Source of the DNA: Chloroflexota bacterium
GTDB lineage: Bacteria > Chloroflexota > Dehalococcoidia > UBA3495
Reading direction: 5' to 3'
NCBI GenBank assembly: GCA_022576105.1
Contig: JACZRM010000083.1
Span: 1 to 7,421 of the forward strand
DNA: 7,421 nt
Below the pieces are notes generated by a model. That model was given only the letters and a program-made list of their open reading frames with translations. It was not told the DNA's origin and ran no database searches. Position numbers and translations under genes: made by a program. Within the stretch, counting starts at the first letter, position 1, and every line of letters begins with the position of its first letter. This document shows positions 1-6,430 of the stretch, in pieces.

Positions 1-130
1 GGAATTATCGGCCGATGCCTGCGCGAACAAACTTACAGACTGGGAACGTTGAATGGACCGGGTTATCCATTCTATCGAAAGCCCCGATCCCCATTGGCTT
101 TGCTCCAAAAGCCGGCGAATAATTTTGCCC

Positions 131-230
131 ACTCATGGTTCGACGGGTCCGACACTGTCGAGACTCTCGATGAAATCGGAGCTCACCACGAGCGGACGAA
201 AACCCGTTCATCCCGAGCCTGTCGAAGGGC
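131..230. repeat. Palindromic intergenic repeat with TTCGACAGGCT-type core
   Basis: The outer arms are TTCGACGGGTC at 139-149 and AGCCTGTCGAA at 216-226, whose reverse complement is TTCGACAGGCT (8 of 11 identical). Inside lies an imperfect hairpin: 181-195 (GCTCACCACGAGCGG) against 204-218 (CCGTTCATCCCGAGC), about 10 of 15 pairs, with an 8-nt loop. Cores of this kind (TTCGACAGGCTCACCACGA) are familiar as short dispersed intergenic palindromes in several GC-rich bacteria, including Chloroflexota genomes. That link is from memory. The left part looks interrupted: about 31 bases (150-180) separate the first core from the GCTCACCACGAGCGG segment that would normally follow it directly. Confidence 0.55.
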
Positions 231-245
231 GTCTTCAAAAACTAC

Positions 246-294
246 AAAAGTGAGGCCTAAACCCGACTTTTGGAACGGGGCTGGTCCCCATTCC
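246..294 (-). terminator. Candidate terminator hairpins downstream of pgpA
   Basis: Read on the minus strand, 294-286 (GGAATGGGG) pairs with 280-272 (CCCCGTTCC) around a 5-nt loop. This gives nine pairs if one G-U wobble is allowed. On the plus strand the same position is a C/A mismatch, so the structure favours the direction of the operon. A second weak stem follows at once (AAAAGT 271-266 with ACTTTT 251-246), and a run of five T on the minus strand lies at 241-237. The T run does not directly abut the strong stem, so this is not a textbook intrinsic terminator. The location, 33 bases past the pgpA stop, is right. Confidence 0.35.
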
Positions 295-326
295 CCAAGG
301 GGCGAATACGGCGCACCAGGCCTGCT

Positions 327-815
327 TCAGGTGAAGAAAATCAGTCTCACCGCGTTCAGGAGAATGGCCCCGTAAACCCCCACCATCAAGTCGTCGGCCA
401 TGATGCCCAGGCCGCCGTGAAGGCCCTCCAGCCGGCGGGCCGGCCAGGGTTTGGTGACATCCAAAATCCTGAAACAGACAAATGCGGCGGCCAGCCAGAG
501 TACCTCTTTGGGCAGCAGCAGGCAGGTAACCCACATGCCCACGAACTCGTCCCACACCGCTAGGCGGGGGTCCTGCTCGTCTGACGTGATCAGAGTGCCA
601 GTTGCCCATACGCCGACCACAAATCCCAAGGCAATCATCAGGTAGAGGGCAATGGACGTTTCAGAGATGGGCAGGAAGTAGTAGATTGCCAGGGCCAGCA
701 AGCTGCCGGCGGTGGCTGGCGCGATGGGGAACAGGCCGGAACCCAGGCCGGAGCCAATTACCCAGCCCAGTTTATTGACTGCGGAGAGTTCGGCTAATTT
801 AGTGATTTTACCCAT
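327..815 (-). CDS. pgpA: Phosphatidylglycerophosphatase A (PgpA)
   Basis: This membrane enzyme removes the phosphate from phosphatidylglycerophosphate to give phosphatidylglycerol, the last step of that lipid's synthesis. With the start chosen here the protein has 162 residues, close to the family size. Family motifs appear in order: GSGLFPIAPATAGS (about 25-38), VWDEFVGMW (87-95), FRILDVTKPWP (115-125) and LHGGLGIMADD (132-142). The conserved acidic residues of the second and fourth motifs are expected to bind the Mg2+ and phosphate. Hydrophobic stretches lie around 40-75, 95-120 and 142-160. The ATG at 815 overlaps the stop of the upstream metallopeptidase by 8 nt (ATGGGTAA), which suggests translational coupling. 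An in-frame ATG at 836 would add seven residues and enlarge the overlap to 29 nt; neither start has a clear ribosome-binding site. It is the last gene of the operon. Function is confident, the start less so. Confidence 0.92.
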   Translation of the reverse strand: MGKITKLAELSAVNKLGWVIGSGLGSGLFPIAPATAGSLLALAIYYFLPISETSIALYLMIALGFVVGVWATGTLITSDEQDPRLAVWDEFVGMWVTCLLLPKEVLWLAAAFVCFRILDVTKPWPARRLEGLHGGLGIMADDLMVGVYGAILLNAVRLIFFT

Positions 816-1176
816 AGCCCAGCCGGTGCAGGTCATCTTCGTCCAGCCCCAGAAAATGTCCCACTTCGTGCCACAGGGTAATTCGAATCTCCTGCACTAC
901 CTCTTCGGTGGTGGCGCAGCTTTCCAGAATGGGCCGCCGAAACACGATAATCCGGTCGGGCAGCGCCGGTTCGTATCCGGCGCGTTCGGTTAAAGGGACT
1001 CCGGTGTACAGGCCAAAGAGGGTGGCTTCTTCGCTCAGGGCGTCAAAGTCTTCGGGGCTGGGGCGTTCTTCCACCGATATGTCCACGTTGTCCAGGGTCT
1101 GCCGTACGTTGGCGGGCAACTGGCGGTAGGCCTGCTGCACCAGATCGGCGAACTCTCGCTGCGACAACCGGATCAA
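808..1176 (-). CDS. Zincin_1 (DUF1025) family metallopeptidase
   Basis: This is a small, probably cytosolic protein of 122 residues with a zinc-metallopeptidase signature near its C-terminus: WHEVGHFLGLDEDDL at 102-116. H103 and H107 should bind zinc, E104 should be the general base, and an acidic residue at 112-114 may be the third ligand. This form (HExGH..G....DL at the end of a roughly 120-residue protein) is typical of Pfam Zincin_1, formerly DUF1025. The substrates of that family are unknown to me, so no role is assigned. The start is TTG at 1176-1174, and the stop of nfo overlaps it by 4 nt (TTGA), a common coupled junction. No signal peptide or membrane segment is visible. The gene ends 8 nt inside pgpA. 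Membership of the family is clear; the biological role is open. Confidence 0.87.
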   Translation of the reverse strand: MIRLSQREFADLVQQAYRQLPANVRQTLDNVDISVEERPSPEDFDALSEEATLFGLYTGVPLTERAGYEPALPDRIIVFRRPILESCATTEEVVQEIRITLWHEVGHFLGLDEDDLHRLGYG

Positions 1177-2030
1177 TCTGCCAGGCCTACTCTTTGGCGT
1201 ATGTCTTTGAGGATGTCGATGTTGCGCCGGTCCGGGCCTTTGCCCTCGAAACCGGGGACTTCCAGAAAGAAAGGCACATCGCGAAAGGCCGGGTGCGCCA
1301 TGATCGCTTCAAATCCAGCTTCGCCGATGAGACCTTCACCGATGTTGTCGTGGCGGTCAACGCCGGAGCCGCAGGGCTGCTTGGAATCGTTGGCGTGCAC
1401 CGCGGCCAGCTTGTCGACGCCGATGGTCTCCTCGAATTCGGCCATCATTGTGTTCACGCCGTCCGCGGTAGTCAGATCGTATCCGGCGGCAAAACTGTGC
1501 TGGGTGTCCAGGCAAATGCGCAGGCGGGGACTGTCTACCGCCCGTAATATTTTGCCCAGCTCCTCAAATTTGGCCCCAATATGTTGTCCCATCCCGGCCA
1601 TGTTCTCCAGGCACAGGTAAGGGCCGGCCGGGGAGCGGTCCAAGACCGTTTTGATTGCCTCAACCGCCTGAGGAAAGATGGCGTCGTATCCCGCTCCCTT
1701 ATGGCTGCCCGGATGGAATATGATCCCGCCGGCGCCAATGTCGGCGGCCAGCGTCATGTAATTGACCAGGGAGTCGATCCCCTTCTCCAGGTTGATCTGG
1801 TTGGAGGCGCCCAGGTTTATCAGATAGATGGCGTGCAGAAAGACCGGGCCCAGGCCGCTTTCGGCAGCCTGCTCACGGAAGGCCTCAACCTCGGTTTCGG
1901 GGACGGGCTTGAACGCCCAAGCTTGGGGGGATGAGCCGAAAATCTGGATGGTCTCGCAGCCAATCTCGACGCCCCGTTCCACTGCTTTGCTGATACCACC
2001 GGCGGTTGATACGTGAGCGCCTATTTTCAT
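1173..2030 (-). CDS. nfo: Endonuclease IV, apurinic/apyrimidinic endonuclease (Nfo)
   Basis: Endonuclease IV cuts DNA on the 5' side of abasic sites and clears blocked 3' ends in base-excision repair, using three metal ions. The 285-residue length is normal. It begins with MKIGAHVSTAGGI. All nine metal ligands known from the E. coli enzyme can be placed: H66, H106, E142 (LENMAG), D175 and H178 (CLDTQHSFAAGYD), H212 (VHANDSK), D225 and H227 (DRHDNIGEG) and E257 (LEVPG). The protein should therefore be active. The start is ATG at 2030. A weak ribosome-binding site, GGGAG at 2046-2042, lies 11 nt upstream. The gene sits 54 nt after secF and shares 4 nt with the metallopeptidase. I see no dedicated strong promoter, so it is probably read with the secDF operon, perhaps with added local initiation. 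Confidence 0.96.
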   Translation of the reverse strand: MKIGAHVSTAGGISKAVERGVEIGCETIQIFGSSPQAWAFKPVPETEVEAFREQAAESGLGPVFLHAIYLINLGASNQINLEKGIDSLVNYMTLAADIGAGGIIFHPGSHKGAGYDAIFPQAVEAIKTVLDRSPAGPYLCLENMAGMGQHIGAKFEELGKILRAVDSPRLRICLDTQHSFAAGYDLTTADGVNTMMAEFEETIGVDKLAAVHANDSKQPCGSGVDRHDNIGEGLIGEAGFEAIMAHPAFRDVPFFLEVPGFEGKGPDRRNIDILKDIRQRVGLAD

Positions 2031-2039
2031 GACTGTTCC

Positions 2040-2068
2040 GACTCCCGATTAGCCAGAAGTGACTCCCG
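2040..2068. repeat. 8-bp direct repeat upstream of nfo, 21-bp period
   Basis: GACTCCCG occurs at 2040-2047 and again at 2061-2068, within the 54-bp gap between secF and nfo. The copies are 21 bp apart, about two turns of the helix. On the minus strand each copy reads CGGGAGTC, and the one nearer nfo supplies its weak ribosome-binding site. The pair may be chance. Confidence 0.3.
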
Positions 2069-2084
2069 CCATTAACTACCGCAA

Positions 2085-3086
2085 CTACCGTCCAAAGCTA
2101 CCGCTAATAATCGACAGCAGGGCAGTTCCGGCGGCGGCTGGCGCGCGCTTTCCCCAACGGAAGGCCCGGCCAAACTCACGGCGGTCCCAGATGACCAGTA
2201 ACTGGGCGGCGATAAATATTGAGCTGTAGGTACCTACTATCACCCCAATTGCCACTACCAGCAGCAGGCCCCGTATGCTGGGGCCGCCGATCAGCAGCAT
2301 GGCCAGCAGCACCAGCAAGGTGGTGAAGCTGGTGTTCAGCGACCGCCCAATGGTTTCAATAATGCTCAGGTTCACCAGGGAGTCGAAGGCCCGCTCCGGG
2401 TGCCGGATCACGTTCTCCCGGATCCGGTCGAAGACCACGATGGTGTCGTTGACGCTGTAACCCGCTACAGTCAAGATTCCGATGATGAATGTGGAGTTGA
2501 CTTCCACATCGAGGACCTTGCCCAGGATGGAGAATATGCCCAAGACGATCAAGGTATCGTGCAGCAACGCAAACACGGCGCTGATGCCGTATCGATAGGC
2601 CTTGGGAGCCCGGCGGAAGGCGTACCAGATGTACAGCAGAATGAACACGGACGCGGCGGCCATGGCGAAGAAGGTATTGCGCACGGTCTCCAGAGCGATG
2701 ATGGGGGATATGGAGTCAAAGGACACCGCCACGATGGGAGCCACTGTGTCTTCCAGGTCGTCCTGTATTTTTTGCCGCTCCGACGTGCCGCCGCCGGTGC
2801 TTTCCTTCAGCACCTTGGTGCGGATCAGCGCCGACCTGCTGCCGGTGCTTTGAATCAGCGCTTCTGGATGGCCCAGGGCGTCCATTCGGGCCTGGATTTG
2901 AGACTGGTTCACCGGACGGTCAAAGGTCACGTCCATTACCGACCCGCTGGTAAAGTCGATGCCCGGGTTCAATCCGGAGTTTAAGGTCGACCAGCCCGGA
3001 GGGATAATCAATGAAATCAGACCCGGCAGAATTATTATCGCCGAGATAATGAAGTACCAGCCGCGCTTACCTACTATATCCAGCAC
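2085..3086 (-). CDS. secF: Protein translocase subunit SecF
   Basis: SecF partners SecD in the membrane complex that uses the proton gradient to help pull exported proteins through SecYEG. The 333-residue protein has the standard plan: one membrane helix (about 9-30), the GIDFTSGS motif (42-49), an extracytoplasmic domain to about 130, then five further helices (roughly 135-156, 166-187, 196-219, 252-268 and 272-298). The SecF signature GYSVNDTIVVFDRIREN is at 209-225; D214 in it and R248 in GRSLNTSFT match the charged membrane positions implicated in proton movement. The start is GTG at 3086, supported by a strong ribosome-binding site, GGGAGGT, eight bases upstream. Only 2 nt separate it from the secD stop. 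The domain at 47-128 resembles the extra segment seen in the neighbouring SecD. Confidence 0.96.
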   Translation of the reverse strand: MLDIVGKRGWYFIISAIIILPGLISLIIPPGWSTLNSGLNPGIDFTSGSVMDVTFDRPVNQSQIQARMDALGHPEALIQSTGSRSALIRTKVLKESTGGGTSERQKIQDDLEDTVAPIVAVSFDSISPIIALETVRNTFFAMAAASVFILLYIWYAFRRAPKAYRYGISAVFALLHDTLIVLGIFSILGKVLDVEVNSTFIIGILTVAGYSVNDTIVVFDRIRENVIRHPERAFDSLVNLSIIETIGRSLNTSFTTLLVLLAMLLIGGPSIRGLLLVVAIGVIVGTYSSIFIAAQLLVIWDRREFGRAFRWGKRAPAAAGTALLSIISGSFGR

Positions 3087-3088
3087 TG

Positions 3089-4882
3089 CTATCTACCTCC
3101 CTGGGCGGCCTGAGGGCGTCCCTGTGTCTGGCGTATTTTTTCCGGTGAGAACAGGTTGACGCGGCGGGAAAGCCCGATCCAAGCCATAATCTGCAGCAGG
3201 TTTCGGCTGACAACCACCGCGGTGAACATGCTGACCAATACGCCGATCATAAGGCTAAGGGCGAATCCGTTGATCAACCCGCCTCCCAACCGGCTGCCGA
3301 ACCACAGCAGCACTCCGCAGGTAATCAAGGTGGAAACGTTGCCGTCTCTGATTGCCGGCCAGGCCCGACTGAACCCAACCTCCATTGAAGAGGCCAGGGT
3401 GCGGCCCACCCTTAGTTCCTCCTTCATGCGCTCAAAAATGAGTACATTGGCATCCACTGCCAGTCCCACCGAAAGGATGAAGCCGCCGATGTGCGGCAAG
3501 GTGAGTGTAACGGGGATAAGCTTGAATATTGCCAGCACCGCCACGGCGTAAAAAACCAGGGCGAAGGAAGCCACTACTCCGGCCATGCGGTAGTAGGCCA
3601 CCATGAAAACCATCACCAGCCCCAGGCCTATCAGCCCGGCCAGCAGGCTCTTTTCCAATGACTCTGAGCCCAGTAGCGCGTCCACCTCACTTTCCTGTAT
3701 CAGGGTCAAGGGCACCGGCAGCCGCCCAGAATCCAGTTGTATCGAAAGCGTGCGGGCTTCGTCTCGGGTAAAATTGCCGGTAATCTGGCTGCGTCCGTCT
3801 CGAATCCAGGCGCGAGACACCGGGGCGATCAAAAGCTCGTCATCCAGAAATACCGCAATGCGTTTGGTCTGGTCATTTACGATTCGTCGGGTCAACTCGC
3901 CGAAAATTTCCGAGCCCCGCTTGTTGAACTGAATGTTTACCGTCCACTCACCGGTGGTCTGGTTGGTGGAAGCAAATGCATCCACCAGGTCGTCGCCGGT
4001 CAAACCAAGGTCGGCGTCGCTGAACACGGTGCAAGTGCTATCCGGGCAGGTGCGCTCCTTGAAGTCCAGCCGCGCCGTGTCGCCAATGAGGGTCTTGGCG
4101 GATTCGATACCCCCGGTAACTTGGAAAGACTTCATGGAACCAATCTCGGTGAGCATCGCCTGTTCCAACCGGCGCTGGGCTTCCCGGTCCAGGGACACTG
4201 GCGTCCTTATTCGGTAGCCTAAGTTGCCTTTCTGTTTGATAGTGTAGTCTTGCAGGCCCTGGTCTCTGAGCAATCCTTCCAAGTCTTCCAGATCGCTGAC
4301 TTCGGTAAATTCAACGTCGGTGACTGAGCCGCTGGCCCCGGGAAGCTGGACCAGCACGCGGTCGTCGCCGAATTGCTGCACAATGGGTTCTTCGGTGCCG
4401 AACAGATTCACCCGTCGGGAAATGATGCCGACCACTCCCTCCATGTCATCGGCAGTCGGCGGGGTGGTGTCGGTTACGCGGAAGGTGTCAGCTACACCGA
4501 AGGCGTCCTCCAACTGGGCTCGTAATTCCTGCCGGATATCGTCGTCCAGCAACGGAGTTTTGATGTCGAGAGTGTTCCGGTCGGTGGCTCGAACCTCAAA
4601 TTCAGTTAACTCCAAACCACTAAGGATGTCGGATGCCTCCTGCTGGATTACTGCATTGGTAAATGACGCTCTGATTCGTGTCCCCACGTCTGCCTGATAT
4701 ACCAGATGAGCACCGCCTCGGAGGTCCAAGCCGAGTTTTAGGCCCAAGGGGCCGGACCCGCCCCGGTTCAGGTCGCCAACTCCGGGAATGCTCAGGTTAA
4801 TCTCGCTGAATGCCAGAGAGGTGATGGAAAACACAAAAATCAGCAAGATTATGACTATCAGCCGGATACTACGTCCGCGCAT
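3089..4882 (-). CDS. secD: Protein translocase subunit SecD with an extra extracytoplasmic segment
   Basis: SecD is the larger half of the SecDF proton-driven export motor. The 597-residue protein has an N-terminal helix (7-26), the LGLDLRGGAHLVYQ motif (50-63), a large extracytoplasmic region (64-405), and five C-terminal helices (about 409-430, 434-453, 460-484, 514-528 and 537-560). GLAVDANVLIFERMKEEL at 473-490 carries D477, the equivalent of the essential TM4 aspartate. EEPIVQQFGDDRVLVQLPG (164-182) is the usual P1 motif. In E. coli SecD this is followed almost directly by the ...AKEILGATATLEFR segment. Here the equivalent (SAKTLIGDTARLDF, 261-274) comes only after about 75 extra residues, which resemble SecF 47-128. 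A Cys-X4-Cys pair (C279, C284) follows. ATG at 4882 has AGGAG six bases upstream. No yajC lies next to it in the window. Confidence 0.96.
   Translation of the reverse strand: MRGRSIRLIVIILLIFVFSITSLAFSEINLSIPGVGDLNRGGSGPLGLKLGLDLRGGAHLVYQADVGTRIRASFTNAVIQQEASDILSGLELTEFEVRATDRNTLDIKTPLLDDDIRQELRAQLEDAFGVADTFRVTDTTPPTADDMEGVVGIISRRVNLFGTEEPIVQQFGDDRVLVQLPGASGSVTDVEFTEVSDLEDLEGLLRDQGLQDYTIKQKGNLGYRIRTPVSLDREAQRRLEQAMLTEIGSMKSFQVTGGIESAKTLIGDTARLDFKERTCPDSTCTVFSDADLGLTGDDLVDAFASTNQTTGEWTVNIQFNKRGSEIFGELTRRIVNDQTKRIAVFLDDELLIAPVSRAWIRDGRSQITGNFTRDEARTLSIQLDSGRLPVPLTLIQESEVDALLGSESLEKSLLAGLIGLGLVMVFMVAYYRMAGVVASFALVFYAVAVLAIFKLIPVTLTLPHIGGFILSVGLAVDANVLIFERMKEELRVGRTLASSMEVGFSRAWPAIRDGNVSTLITCGVLLWFGSRLGGGLINGFALSLMIGVLVSMFTAVVVSRNLLQIMAWIGLSRRVNLFSPEKIRQTQGRPQAAQGGR
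3095..3101 (-). promoter_or_regulatory. secF ribosome-binding site inside the end of secD
   Basis: On the minus strand this reads GGGAGGT and lies eight bases before the GTG start of secF. It is part of the last sense codons of secD (Gln-Gly-Gly-Arg, then TAG). This fixes the GTG start and suggests that ribosomes finishing secD reload on secF. Confidence 0.8.
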
Positions 4883-4885
4883 TGA

Positions 4886-6361
4886 TTACTCCTGGTCGGT
4901 TTGACTGTCGAGGGATTGCGCCGCCAACTTCAGGGCTTGCTCGCGAGTGCTGATTTCGCCGGCGGCTTGGGCCTCGTTAATTTTCTCAATCATAGCCCCA
5001 ATCCCAGGCCCGGGACTGAGGTTGAACTCTTGCATCAGGTCGTGGCCAGTAACCAACCGGGCCGGCCGTTCCGGCTGGGACTGGTCGGTGCCCACCTGCA
5101 AAATATGCGCCATCATTCTAGCATGTCTGGCCCAGTCATCAGCTACTAATTCAGGCCCTTTTGCCGCCAGATAATCAGCCATTGCCAGATAAACGGTGTC
5201 GATGGCGACATCACCCAGATCGCGAAAGTAGCGGTAAATAGCTCGATTGGTGGGGAACTCTGTATCATGGTGCATGTTGGCAGGTCGCAGGTGCTGTTCC
5301 ACCATTTTGGACACCATGGCTATACCTCGGGAACTCAACCGTAAATGGGAAAGCCGGGCCTCGGCCATTTCGGCCCCCATCTCCGAGTGTCCAAAGAACC
5401 TGGTACGGCCCGTTTCATCCAGGGTTTTGGTCTGGGGCTTGGCGATGTCGTGCAGCAAGGCGGTGAGTTTCAATATGGTGCGTCGTGTATGCCCATCGCT
5501 GGCTATCTGCGCAAAATGAGCATCCGATTCGGCGGTCCAAGGCACCAGAAAGTAAATGGCCGAGTTCTGGTGCCCCTTGGTTACCAACTCAGCAGTCTCT
5601 ACGGCGTGTATCGAATGCCCCCAAACATCCCAGTAATGCACGTTGGGCTGCTCTACGCCCTTGGTCAGCGCCAGTTCGGGCAGCACCCGGCACAGCAAAT
5701 CCAAGCGGTCCAGAACCTCCAGTTGGCTGCGGGCGTTGTCTCCGGCCAGGATGGCCAGGAATTCGTCGCGCACTCGCTCGGGAGACACCTGCTCGATCCT
5801 CTCAGCATTGGCCCGGATCAAGTTGGCGGTCTGGGCATCGATTCGGAATTGCAATCTAGACGCCAGGCGTACCGCTCTGAGCAGACGCCCCGGGTCATCT
5901 TGAAACACCTCAGAGTGGGTTACCTTAATCCGCTTGCCGTCCAGGTCGCTGATTCCGCCGGTGGGGTCAATCACCTGTTCGGCCCAAGGACTCACCTGCC
6001 AATTCTGCAGAGGTAGGGCCAGCGCGTCAATGGTGAAGTCGCGCCGGTTCAGGTCTTGCTCGATGCTTTCTGAAAACCCGGAGAGATCAATAGTCCAGGG
6101 ATGTCCCGAATCGCCGTCGATAACGACGCGGGATACGCCGTGGACGCTGCTCAGGGGGAAATAAGTGCCGGAGAGTCGGTCGGCCAGCTCCCGGCCCAGC
6201 GACTGCGGATCGCCCATGACCGCCAGGTCAATGTCGTTGGAGGGCCGAGACAGCAGGGAATCTCGCAAGAATCCCCCCACCAGATAGGCCGAACACTGGC
6301 GAGAGTCAAAGAAGTTGCTCAGTGTTCCGAGGATTTTCGGTGAATCATCTGCGAAAGTCAA
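4886..6361 (-). CDS. Class II tRNA nucleotidyltransferase (CCA-adding type) with HD domain
   Basis: This enzyme probably adds or repairs the CCA tail of tRNA. The N-terminal nucleotidyltransferase domain has YLVGGFLRD (26-34), NDIDLAV (42-48; metal-binding D43 and D45), RRDFTIDALAL (106-116) and DDPGRLLRAVRLASRLQF (155-172). An RNA-binding part follows, including VSPERVRDEF (192-201). An HD domain spans about 243-400: H249 or H252, H304-D305 in LLHDIAKP, H325 and D395. The tail has TGHDLM (438-443), a PGP motif and EAQAAGEI (463-470). Bacterial class II CCA enzymes and poly(A) polymerases are hard to tell apart by eye. CCA addition is preferred because this architecture is usual for it and no other candidate is in view. 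The start is TTG at 6361: an in-frame TGA lies nine bases upstream, and no other ATG, GTG or TTG precedes the essential LVGG motif. No good ribosome-binding site is visible. At 491 residues it is of normal length. Confidence 0.88.
   Translation of the reverse strand: MTFADDSPKILGTLSNFFDSRQCSAYLVGGFLRDSLLSRPSNDIDLAVMGDPQSLGRELADRLSGTYFPLSSVHGVSRVVIDGDSGHPWTIDLSGFSESIEQDLNRRDFTIDALALPLQNWQVSPWAEQVIDPTGGISDLDGKRIKVTHSEVFQDDPGRLLRAVRLASRLQFRIDAQTANLIRANAERIEQVSPERVRDEFLAILAGDNARSQLEVLDRLDLLCRVLPELALTKGVEQPNVHYWDVWGHSIHAVETAELVTKGHQNSAIYFLVPWTAESDAHFAQIASDGHTRRTILKLTALLHDIAKPQTKTLDETGRTRFFGHSEMGAEMAEARLSHLRLSSRGIAMVSKMVEQHLRPANMHHDTEFPTNRAIYRYFRDLGDVAIDTVYLAMADYLAAKGPELVADDWARHARMMAHILQVGTDQSQPERPARLVTGHDLMQEFNLSPGPGIGAMIEKINEAQAAGEISTREQALKLAAQSLDSQTDQE
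4889..4893 (-). promoter_or_regulatory. secD ribosome-binding site inside the end of the nucleotidyltransferase gene
   Basis: The minus strand reads AGGAG six bases before the secD ATG and overlaps the last two sense codons (CAG GAG) of the upstream gene. The junction is GAG-TAA-TCA-ATG, so the two genes are in the same frame, separated by one stop and one codon. Confidence 0.75.
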
Positions 6362-6430
6362 AGGCGTTCAGCTCATTCGGCGGCTGGTTTGAGGAGACAA
6401 TATGTCGAAGGCCATTGCAATTTGGCCCGG

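Larger units (their letters stand above)
1..326. other. Left-edge intergenic stretch, no gene recognised
   Basis: No reading frame here looks like a real protein. One plus-strand frame is open from base 1 to 375, but it runs through the palindromic repeat at 131-230 and then antisense into pgpA, so it is probably chance. Two other plus frames are open from the left edge and stop at 50-52 (after ...LTDWER) and at 120-122 (after ...GFAPKAGE). Either could be the tail of a gene entering from the left, but neither matches a family I know. A small plus-strand hairpin (GGCTTT at 96-101 with AAAGCC at 108-113) followed by a short T run at 124-127 could end such a gene. The rest holds the repeat and the terminator-like hairpins listed separately. 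Confidence 0.5.

Noticed and set aside
5..238. Minus-strand 77-codon frame downstream of pgpA
   Set aside because: Its first third is translated repeat sequence and the rest matches nothing I know; no ribosome-binding site is evident.
49..375. Plus-strand frame open from the left edge
   Set aside because: It crosses a palindromic repeat and then runs antisense through the 3' end of pgpA. No known motif is seen, so a truncated real gene is possible but unsupported.
815..836. Longer pgpA start at 836
   Set aside because: It adds seven residues without family support and enlarges the overlap to 29 nt, while the ATG at 815 gives a neat 8-nt coupled overlap. It cannot be excluded.
2400..2984. 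Plus-strand open frame of 194 codons
   Set aside because: It is antisense to secF, a well-supported gene; the composition is a by-product of GC-rich codon use.
5345..6016. Long plus-strand open frame of 223 codons
   Set aside because: It lies fully antisense to the nucleotidyltransferase gene, whose motifs are intact, and its translation shows no recognisable domain.
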